From Opisthorchis felineus (lineage: Eukaryota > Platyhelminthes > Trematoda > Opisthorchiida > Opisthorchiidae), in contig SJOL01009574.1 of the NCBI GenBank assembly GCA_004794785.1, positions 241,202 to 305,201 on the forward strand: a DNA stretch of 64,000 nt. Reading direction: 5' to 3'. The notes beneath the pieces are model-generated. The model searched no databases, was not told the origin of the DNA, and saw nothing but the letters and a program-made list of their open reading frames with translations. Below, piece by piece: positions 55,942 through 64,000 of the stretch. A program made the position numbers and the translations under genes. Within the stretch, counting starts at the first letter, position 1; every line of letters starts with the position of its first letter.

Positions 55942-57164
55942 TTGAAGCGGAGAGCTGGCGAATGCGTTCTAAATTTGTCACTGTATAACTTAAATCCTTT
56001 GGCTATAAATGAAGGAGAACATGGAGATGTTTGTTTGAATAAAGACTTGGAAATTGGGTGCGATCCGAATAGTAAAACCGTTGTCCAGTATTTATCTTAA
56101 GCACAGTAAGAAGTGAGTCTTCCGTTGAAAGTCAGCACCAGCTAACAACGATAACCATGGAAAACCGAGACGAAGGTAACACAAATGTGAACGAAACTAA
56201 AAGTTAAACAGTTCTGTCCTCATGAATGACTAATTTCTAATATTCAAGATGGATACGTCGAGAGCTGATAAGGAATTATTTTTTGTGTTGTTGCGAACCG
56301 AAACTTTCCTGTTTGAAGGTATCTTACAATTTACTGAGGTGGTTGTCGACCGATTCGCCTCGATTTCGCATCTGTGAGTCAAGTAGAATGAATCAAAGTC
56401 GCTGAACTCTTTAGGCTATCGCCTCCAATGTTTGGGTGTCCTTCCGAAATTCTCCTCATTCCGGGTAAACGAAACTGTATCAGCTTGGACCAATTAGCCT
56501 TTAGGCAAGGTTTTCCGTCCGAAAACTGGTCCGACCTGAAACATGCATCTAAAAGCACATATTTCGTTTCCCACTAGCGGTTTAAGTTTGATCGGCACTC
56601 ACTCACCTGTTTTGTCATGTTATTTTCAATCGTGTGATTGAATCTTTATCTTCACTGTCAATCCACACTAGCTGATGACATCGGGAAGAAATTACTTGGA
56701 ATATAGTGGTGTCTGCTTTGTGAAATGAGTGGGCAACTTAGACTTTCAGCGGCCGTCGTAGATAGTAGCACCGGCTTCATGAACCACACTTTGTACTGGG
56801 TAGTATACGTGTGACGGGTGAGACATTATCATCGCCATCATCATCAACAACAACGACATCACCATTGACAGAAACATCAGATGAGAATACTGGTGCCGAA
56901 CACTGCCGTAAAACGATGTAAATTTATCTCAATAAAGCCTTATAATCGAAAGAAGAAAGAGATGGGGAAGGGGACCTAGGTTTAGCCTGACACAAACATC
57001 CGGAGTGTCTAAACCCAGAGCACTCAATCAAACAATTGGGATAGAAACTGACAGCTTGAACGCCATTGATATTGGTTAGCCGTCATACACGGAGGGTCAC
57101 ATGAACAGCATGAACATTGCCCACACTTTTCGTTACATCTTTCATTCCCTTCTGTCATGTCAAA
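55942..57164. other. Intronic stretch, nothing recognised
   Basis: A short CAT/CAA-type repeat at about 56826-56865. No exon or transposon protein supported. Confidence 0.4.
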
Positions 57165-57550
57165 TTCTCTCCACCTCGAATAAGGCACGGAAAACAGCGT
57201 TCATTTCGGCAGGCGTCAACTCGGCGTACTTACCTTATGGTCAAACCACTCTAGCTCACAGTGGTGGATTCATTCTTTGAGGGAAGTACCCTCTGCTTCA
57301 CCAAAAAAACATCTAATGACCACCTTATAGTGAATTCGCTGGTCTCAGCCGATTGTAGGTATAGTTCTGGGAGATCGGTGGTCAAAGACCTAAGTGTATC
57401 TCAGATCCTCCGCCCGAAGTGGACAAGTCTCGTAGCTGTACAGCGATAAAGCCCGTACTGTAGTCTGATCACGCGTCCCTAGAGACCCAGTGAAATGAAT
57501 TTTTGACTCCACAAGTGGTGGGGCATATCACCGATATATAAGTCACATGA
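57165..57550 (-). pseudogene. LINE fragment, same subfamily as 41384-41900
   Basis: On plus, GGGAAGTACCCTCTGCTTCA, AATTCGCTGGTCTCAGCCGA and AAGTGTATCTCAGATCCTCC align with the minus-strand LINE piece at 41520-41700. The frame is destroyed. It represents the C-terminal part after the reverse transcriptase. Confidence 0.65.
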
Positions 57551-57849
57551 GAACACAATGCCTGACTGTTGACTTACAAGATTGCAGCTGTCTTGCGAAA
57601 GTTCCATCGTCAGGATACAGATGTGCTCCATTCACGAGAGATGTCTCATAAGACCACGTGTTCGATCATGTACTCTTCGGACAAACCATCTGGACAGATG
57701 GTATCGCGATGCGAATCAGCGAATCCTAGGCCCTCAAGCAAGTCCCACACTCGTCATCCATATATTTAGTCATTTTCATCTTAGCGAGACACGCTCTTAA
57801 ACGAGTGCATCATGAAATGTAAATGTTAAAAGTGTCAGTGGATTTTGGA

Positions 57850-58250
57850 TTTTTTAATCGATCTTTCACCAAGAAGTCGAGAAGCACTGTAGAGCTGTCT
57901 CATCTTTTTTAGGAATCATCATCAGCGCACATCTCGCGCATCTCCGAGAGGATTCGAACCCACGACTTCCAGGTCAGTATGCTGAAGACTAAACCGTTTG
58001 GTAAAGAGCACCTGATCAGCAATGTGATCAACTCGAAATCGGACAGAATACAGCTGAACATCCTCTGGTGTCTTCGAGCTACTGGCCTGGATATCGCGGA
58101 TTTGAAACTCCCTGGAGGTTGGATGTACACTGCGGACGAGTATCAGCAAGGATGAACAGCTGTAAAGTGCTTCTCGGCTTTTCTGTATATCTTGGTTTCA
58201 CTTGCAGGACTAAACTTATATCGAAAAAATGCGAGAATGTAGAAAGGGGG
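57850..58250. mobile_element. SINE-A inverted pair
   Basis: 57850-58070 is SINE-A on minus (TTTTTAATCGATCTTTCACC, AGGAATCATCATCAGCGCAC, GAGGATTCGAACCCACGACT box B, CTAAACCGTTTGG box A); 58075-58250 is a shortened plus copy (GATATCGCGGATTTGAAACT, AAAGTGCTTCTCGGCTTTTC, TTCACTTGCAGGACTAAACT). Same layout as 50590-51110. Confidence 0.7.
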
Positions 58251-58559
58251 CTGTTGTTGCCTTGTACGGTCGCCCAAAGTATTTCCACTTTCAGTTACCT
58301 CTAAAGACTAAACGAGATGATCTGAATGGAAGCCGGAAGCAACGATGCGCTGAACTTGGGTATCATAATGACCGGGTGCACTTACGGACCTCATCCTTAT
58401 TACCAATAGCAGTACGCCAGTAGTAGTGAATGCTGCTTAAGTGCCATACCTCCGTACAAAAGAATCCCTGGGAAGTAGTGGAAATAAGTGAGACGGGTGG
58501 GGTTTATCGCAAAGTCGCCCTATATTCCCCGAGAAGGCTGTCGGGGGTAACATGGTTTT

Positions 58560-58650
58560 CAAGAAATACACTCATTTGCAAATCAATTTGGTTTTGCGAG
58601 AGACTCACTGGAACCCAGCTGAATCTCTCGTTTGTGATGTTTCCATGCAG
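58560..58650 (+). repeat. R2 part of hammerhead element, well conserved
   Basis: GAAATACACTCATTTGCAAA through CTCTCGTTTGTGATGTTTCC without ribozyme, like the 21255 copy, and stopping at the same place. Confidence 0.75.
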
Positions 58651-60449
58651 CATTCGAATAAAGAAATTATGTTGGTGCGGGACATCATCAGTGGGATTGA
58701 CACAGCATTGTTTTTCAACCACGACAATCAACGAACTTAAGCTAGGTAGTCCGGTGAAGAAGTTCCATGGTGCTGACTATTTCCCGTTGGGTTTACAACC
58801 ACGTACAAAGTGATTCGCCCCCATCCACTACCTGGGCTGCGCTGTTTCGCTGCGACAACTTATTCTTCTTGATGAAAAGCAAATCGTATTTGCTGACTCA
58901 CCACGAGCAGTCGGTGACCCGGCCTCCACCAACAGTTCACGTAATACAATGGGTTTCTCTAGGGACCAAACAGTGGCTCAAACGAAGATACCGTTGACAC
59001 ATAATGCTCCCGAGGGTCCGGTAGTAAAGTATATCAAAACCTCTCATACAATATCTGTACAACACAACAGTTTACTGCATTCAACAAGCTAGAACGATTA
59101 ACATACTGATGCATTCAAATCTTGACTCAACAACACCTGGGAGTTTCTACATCTGAGGTGAAATTTGGTACCTGGTCCCTCCGACTGTTCCTTAGACCCC
59201 TCATACTTCATCTAGTACCGGTTAGTGGTCTTGTTTGCAAGGAGGCCTTATGCTGCCAAAAAATAAGACCCATGGCCAGCAGATGACCGGTTTTCAGATC
59301 TTGACTTCCAAGTTGAGCAAAGGACATCTACCCAAGCTTCTGTCATTAGACGCTAGTTTGGAACAGGAGAAATACTTGCAGAATCAGTCTGTACCGAGGA
59401 TTTTTTCCTAAGTGACCAGTTTTGTATGGTAATGTGCCACTATTATGACGGTTAGGTGACTCATTGGACTTGTTTTTCACTTTGATGTGGCATTGGTACC
59501 TTACCCACTGGTTTGCTTTTCATAGTCAGAACCAGTCAGTAGAAAATAAGTGATTGGTAACTCGCCTCAGGATCTCGTCCTTGGGTCAATACTTACCTTT
59601 GCCACCTAATTTGGATAAGTATCGACCTGAGGAGGAGATATTGAAAACCATCTGGACAATCGCTAGACGCTGCGTGAAATCAGTTTATCCGCTCTTGAAG
59701 TGTTACTTCTGCAGCTGAATTTGGAGAAGGTATGGAGCTCGTCCGCTTTGCGTATCCCCGGCAGTGCCCGGATTTAAACTCCGGATGTCGGACATGTGAG
59801 ACACATGCAATGCGGGCACGTTAGCACTACCATACAAGCACATGCTGAACAAAGCTGAGTTATTGTGTCAAAACGCCAGACCCCTCGAACGATTAGTTAT
59901 TAGTTATCAGTACTGCTCTGATGGGTTCATTTTTACCCTTTTTAGCCTGTGTAATCGTATACGGCCGAGGGGTATGCCGAAGTGCCTGCATTCCCCAACA
60001 TAATTCTTAGCGAAATTCTGGATCAGACTGCGTTCTGATTCCCATTTCTGTGATCAGGTTGTTTATGCACGCTGAGCAAAAGTTTTGCTTACTACCTCGA
60101 AACGGAGTGATCACCATCTAGAGCAGCTTTTCAGGAGTCAGGTACATCATCCCCGTTAGGCTGAAACCTCCGAAGATAAGTTCATTGCAGAAAGAAACCG
60201 AATGTCCTCCTACCTCGTGATGGATCACTGTACTGCCAAGTTTCACTTCGAAATTTCGGTGCACTGCTTGGTGGTCAGAAAGTATGAAGCACTTATCCAA
60301 ATCTTATGACTGCACCAAGCTCCAGTCACTGTCATTTCGACTTGCCATGGTGCGTGTAACTTTTTCAAACTGGGATCGTGACCGCGCTTTTCTAGTCAAA
60401 TTATCTTCGTCCTTAATCATGGTATTTTCCATCCTCTGTAGTTCACCAG
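58651..60449. other. Intronic stretch with a SINE-B copy
   Basis: 59740-59850 carries TAAACTCCGGATGTCGGACA and GTTAGCACTACCA, a worn SINE-B (minus). At 59580-59640 GGTCAATACTTA and TAAGTATCGACC form an inverted repeat. No exon supported. Confidence 0.4.
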
Positions 60450-60610
60450 AAGTTGTCGTTGGTTATTTCTGTGAGCTGAGCAGTTTGGTTGTAAAGGTCC
60501 CATCACCAATCGAGTTGGCATCATCAGACCGCTCACTAACAACGCAATGATGATGTCACCTCCAACGGCAATGAAACGTTTGCAATCAAACTTCCCAGCT
60601 AGGCGAAGAA
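60450..60610. repeat. Family E foldback (inverted pair)
   Basis: Left arm GAGCTGAGCAGTTTGGTTGT, CCATCACCAATCGAGTTGGC, ATCATCAG; right arm on plus GATGATGTCACCTCCAACGG, CAATGAAACGTTTGCAATCA, AACTTCCCAGCTAGGCGAA, the reverse complement of family E. So this copy is head-to-head, unlike the single copy at 12320. Confidence 0.6.
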
Positions 60611-60716
60611 ACCATCTACTCTGCCTGAGCTACTGACATTCTGTCCAGTAGCAAGCACCACAAGTGTACAGCGTCAACAAGCCCTGTTAATCTGTTTTAC
60701 TTTCTTTTTCACCCAG

Positions 60717-60798
60717 CTTCTTCCACGCGACGGCTTCTTGTGGTCCCTTCGGTTATATTTGAAATGCGCTCGAAATCTCTTGGTAAAAGGAATTCAAG
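60717..60798 (+). CDS. Coding exon: first half of the C2 domain
   Basis: A very strong acceptor (CTGTTTTACTTTCTTTTTCA then CCCAG) begins 27 codons plus one base: LLPRDGFLWSLRLYLKCARN then LLVKGIQ, with the last G completing a glycine in the next exon. LRLYLKCARNL is the first beta strand of a C2 domain, and the next exon continues GKSDSYVKV, the usual loop-1 region. The donor CAAG|GTTGGT is non-ideal. Phase 0 in fits the 54139 exon. Confidence 0.75.
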
Positions 60799-61084
60799 GT
60801 TGGTTCATCAGGCGAACGGGTAGACTTGTGAATCCCGTCCATTCGTCTTTATTTAGTAGGGTCTTATTGATTGCGGATACCATCCATAGTTATAATTTGT
60901 CAGCTCTATTGCGTTTCACAACAACAGCTATTCAGTGTTGTCTCTGTATAATTAGGAATCACATGATTTCCATTCAGAAGGCTCTATGAAATCTTGTTTT
61001 GACCTTCTCGCCTTTGACAGTCTACTGCACTTCTCAGTCCCACTTACTCATATCCTAGTTCAAGCTTCTTCTGGCAATCTCTAG

Positions 61085-61221
61085 GTAAATCGGATTCGTA
61101 CGTCAAAGTGAAATATCGGGGAAAACGGATCCGACGAACAAAAACCGTCTTCAACGATCGCAACCCCGTCTACGATCAAACCGTCTTCTTCATCGTCAAC
61201 AATTTGGGATGTCCCATTGAA
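61085..61221 (+). CDS. Coding exon: C2 domain core
   Basis: Acceptor TTCTGGCAATCTCTAG and donor CCCATTGAA|GTGAGT border 137 bases, phase 1 in, phase 0 out. Together with the previous exon it reads ...VKGIQ-GKSDSYVKVKYRGKRIRRTK then TVFNDRNPVYDQTVFFIVNN, a C2 domain (Ca2+/phospholipid-binding or protein-binding fold, cytosolic or membrane-peripheral). SDSY replaces the usual SDPY; NPVYDQ matches the usual NPVWNE. The loop-1 aspartate normally three residues before the G of GKSD is a glycine here, so one calcium ligand appears lost. C2 strands after GCPIE must lie in an exon further right that I could not identify. The basic patch RGKRIRRTK could bind acidic lipids. Confidence 0.85.
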
Positions 61222-62397
61222 GTGAGTGAGTTGTTTTCTACTGAGACACTTTTTGGTTGGTAAAATTCTCTAAATAAGGCACTAGGTGATGATGCTTAAC
61301 TTCACTGTTGGTGGCCGCACATGAGTGTTAATGATGTCTTTCACTCTACCGGAAGGCGTCATTTAAAAAGGAGCTGGAAGGTGAGAAATCCTCACTAGTC
61401 TTGCTGTAAAGTCAAGTTTTTAGTTCTAGACTGCTCTAATTAAACGTCTGCCATCTCGTCCCTCAATCTTTCGATATTGCTGCTAGCTATAGAAACCCAT
61501 GCTATCAGTTCATTTCGGATATTTTCAGATATCTGGTCTTCATTAACTCGTCACACAAATTTTTCATTTGTTGTCGTTTGTGCCGTAAGCCAGCCGAATA
61601 TCTCACCAACATGCAAAAGCCATAAGTTCTGCAATCAGTTTGAAGGCCCTTATCTTGAACTCATCGACCTGGTTCAGCTAAACGGTATCTTTATACAACC
61701 TAATTCACTCTGTATCGTTGCTTGGGTCCCAAACCCAAAGGTGGCAAAAGCTTAATTTCGCTTTGCACCGAATTCGTTAGACGTCCTACAATGGCGAGGA
61801 TCGATATCTGCACACGGTGACCAGTGTTGGAATGGACCACTGAAGCATATGTGGGGGTTTCACAGTATGCACTGTGTGTACATTGTCTGACGTGAAGAGA
61901 TATCATCACCCCCCTCCCAGTGAAGTAAAGTATACGGCCAAGTAACTCCTCGAATTCCACTTCCAAGCGTACACCACTGATCGGTAGCACACGTGCAACT
62001 CCGTTCGATAAACCTATATCTGGTTTGCAATTGCCCATGACTGAACTAACATAGTTTCCTCAATAACGTTTGGGCGAGTTCAGATAGATAACTCCCTTGT
62101 ATAATCAATATTCCTGCTGATTATCAAGTGTATTCCGCTCATAATGCTCGTCAAATAAGTTCAATAGAATATCGAAAAATGACTTGACACGCATCCGCCC
62201 AAGTGGCGAGCATACCATCAACTCTTAAGTCAGCTGTTTAGCCGAATTTTTTTTGTAGTTTGTTCGACTGGTTGCTTTGGAAAAGATCCGGAATAACACA
62301 AAGGCAGTGGAGGCCATAACGAAACTGTCCTGATGATATCGTCTGGCAGCGATATGGCTTTCAGATTTGTGTATTTTAACGTTGATTAAAGTTTTAG
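61222..62397. other. Probable intron, no exon confirmed
   Basis: A short phase-0 candidate lies at about 61357-61381 (ASFKKELE then GTGAGA) but does not look like C2 continuation. The 92-residue ORF 61477-61755 has no family resemblance. Confidence 0.35.
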
Positions 62398-62607
62398 GCA
62401 GTCGCTTCCAACCTTTGGCCTGCAGACATAGAGTACGTTGCACAAACTCAGCCTTGGGAGGGACCCAGCCGAAAGGTGATCGCTGCCCTGAAAGGCATGA
62501 AGCAGAATTCCCGCCAGTTACTACCAAGCTTTCAAGAAGGGAGGCTCTCTTTCAGGATTTCACGTACTGCGAGGCGGTTTGGGGGTAAAATCCTAATTCC
62601 TCTATGA
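62398..62607 (+). CDS. Possible terminal exon, ambiguous
   Basis: After GATTAAAGTTTTAG a phase-0 frame of 69 codons runs to TGA at 62605 (NLWPADIEYVAQTQPWEGPS ... SFQEGRLSFRISRTARRFGG). A second plus frame and a minus frame are open over the same bases, so coding identity is uncertain. An AATAAA occurs at about 62954. It does not resemble the end of a C2 domain. Confidence 0.22.
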   Translation, partial: AVASNLWPADIEYVAQTQPWEGPSRKVIAALKGMKQNSRQLLPSFQEGRLSFRISRTARRFGGKILIPL

Positions 62608-63654
62608 TAGGAGCGTGAAGACAGTGAGGTGTTCCCTCCAGGCAACCAGCATGTCCATATTTATGGGAGTGGTGATGTTGTTTTCCCCTGAGGAATGACA
62701 GACTAAAAAATGTCGGCCCTAAAAACCGCATACTCCGATCGTCCAACGGTTGACCGGGACCGCCGGTGCATTATTCAATACGGTCGACATACTTTTAAAA
62801 CTAAACACTGGTGCTGCTCAGAAGGCACCTACTGTGCACAGCCTCACTAGGAGTTAGACAACTATGTCTTACTCCCTGCACCCTTATACCAGGCTAACCC
62901 CCTACAGCCAAGTAGATCGGACTTTTGATTCCTTGGCTCCGGGAAGGGCTCCTCAATAAAACTCTAGCAATGGCTGTCTCGCAGTTCCAACTTATAAAAA
63001 ACCCATTTTTTTCCACTGCCTTGTGGGCCGGACACTTGAGTCAAAGTCTTAAGGTGGGGTTACCTCAACCAAACCTCCTTCTTCGGCCTGGGCGACCAGG
63101 AAGTATCATTCACCCTTGCAGCTCTCCACTCAACGACTTTCCCAAACCTCCCTCATCGAAGTCCTTCTGATTCGTTTGGCTGTTAATCACCTAACCGTTG
63201 CCCCAATATTTAAGCGTTTGCCCAGTAATATAGATCCATGGATATCCTCATTGAATTCAAGGTCTGTTAAACAATACTGTTTCCAACACCCATACTCTCT
63301 AAAATTGGGTAACAGGTGGCTATTGTTCAAACCTTGTTCCCTCTTTCGATCAATGTATGCTTTGTCGCCGAATCACGCAAACAAGCCTCCAATTTGGTCA
63401 TGCACCTCAAACCATTCTCACGCTTTACTCTTCGAGTGTCTGGTGATCCTGTAATTCAGTCGTTCGTGGTATCTACGATGTGAGAGTTGTGTTGAGCTCC
63501 AGCTTTGAGTGAACTTTACTGGATTCCATTAAATAGTCGTCATCGCGGTGTTCAGTTGACTGGCTCAGTTAGCATCAACACACCTCGATGCAATAAATGG
63601 TCTTCGTTGATTGTCGGTATACGCTCCGACAGAAGACAGCTCTGAGGCTGAGAA
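62608..63654. other. Non-coding or uncertain stretch
   Basis: A 112-residue plus ORF (63116-63454) follows an acceptor-like TCATTCACCCTTGCAG but shows no domain. No repeat recognised. Confidence 0.3.
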
Positions 63655-64000
63655 AGACAGCTTCTATCGAGGTTTGCCAAGGTTGTTTCGGTCAGCAAGA
63701 AGTACATATATCATGAATGCCCGGGTCAGATGACAAACAATGAGGTAAGCTATTTCGGCGACCGATTAGGGGGTTGTCATTCACCACACAGCTGAACATC
63801 ATTTGTTTTTAGCCAGCGCAAACTTTCAGCACAAGCGCTCACACCTTGACTTGGAGGTTACCAAATGCAAACCAGCCTTGGGTTCAGCTGAACCATGTAG
63901 CAGTCAGGTACCGGTGGACAGCTTTTGGAGTACAGCACTGGACTCCGGTTACGGAATTGTGCCGGCATGTGTATCTACTCGTATACCCTGTGGACCGCGC
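63655..64000 (+). pseudogene. LINE endonuclease-domain fragment, frameshifted, cut by window end
   Basis: Pieces of a LINE apurinic-type endonuclease follow each other in changing frames: MTNNEVSYFGDRLGGCHSPH (from 63730), AEHHLFLASANFQHKRSHL (from about 63792), LTWRLPNANQPWVQLNHVAV (from about 63850), and FWSTALDSGYGIVPACVSTR (from about 63922). The order TNFQHKRSHL - TW - NQ...DHVAI..RW - FWST..DSDH is the C-terminal half of the endonuclease of CR1/RTE-like LINEs; here the DH pairs read NH and GY, so catalytic residues are lost. The GTAAGC and TTTTTAG that look like splice sites are coincidental. Confidence 0.75.

Noticed and set aside
61357..61382. Micro-exon ASFKKELE before GTGAGA as continuation of the C2 domain
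   Set aside because: Phase fits, but the residues do not match C2 strands after GCPIE, and 25 bases are too few to judge.
63633..63733. Exon TEDSSEAEKDSFYRG... ending in TGA
   Set aside because: No pyrimidine tract, and the following sequence is better explained as a LINE endonuclease relic in other frames.
1..64000. CRISPR array, prokaryotic operon or phage features
   Set aside because: No direct-repeat/spacer pattern, no gene-dense strand runs and no ribosome binding sites; gene structure and repeats are those of an animal genome.

Overview
The window looks like a stretch of animal nuclear genome, probably from a flatworm and most likely a digenean trematode. Reasons: no long uninterrupted ORFs, a plus-strand gene broken into small exons with GT/AG borders and kilobase introns, decayed LINE reverse-transcriptase and endonuclease pieces, Penelope-like reverse-transcriptase traces, tRNA-derived SINEs, and many copies of a short retroelement carrying a type I hammerhead ribozyme (a combination known from schistosomes and other metazoans). 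Species cannot be fixed from sequence alone; base composition looks higher in GC than Schistosoma, which would suit Fasciola, Paragonimus or opisthorchiid-like worms. There is nothing bacterial here (no operons, no ribosome binding sites).

Layout. Positions 1-32900 are almost entirely intergenic or intronic and repeat-rich: LINE fragments at 1010-1860 (minus) and 20080-21036 (plus), SINE copies, hammerhead-element copies and relics, foldback repeats and microsatellites. A plus-strand gene is best supported from about 36800 to 61221, with weaker exons from 32935. Its exons are 32935-32992 (weak), 35838-36012 (frame ambiguous), 36811-37041, 38571-38715, 42617-42731, 51417-51871, 54139-54618, 60717-60798 and 61085-61221. 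Splice phases agree at every junction (1, 2, 2, 0, 1, 0, 0, 1). The predicted protein has an acidic then beta-rich N-terminal part, a long Ser/Thr-rich middle and a C2 domain split over the last two exons; the family was not recognised. Its 3' end is not resolved. Introns hold many repeats, including a Penelope-like RT remnant at 43250-43560. A LINE endonuclease-domain fragment runs off the right edge (63655-64000).

The most striking signal is the hammerhead element. Units contain CTGATGA, a GCCC/GGGC stem II, GAAA and ACCGGTC, with a matching GCCTAC/GTGGGC stem I whose arms extend into a long hairpin. At least four copies are flanked by perfect 11-13 bp target-site duplications (7961/8256, 34291/34531, 37162/37422, 44537/44876). 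All four start at the same bases (A)GCGAAA and carry an inverted copy of their own interior at the 5' end, so the inserted unit is a foldback. Other copies show the plain order (R2 reversed, then hammerhead), and many are decayed. 'R2' below means the conserved non-ribozyme part of this element (GCGAAATACACTCATTTGC ... to the TCTCTCGTTTATGATG region). Names SINE-A, SINE-B, SINE-C, family D and family E are labels invented here for repeats seen in this window.
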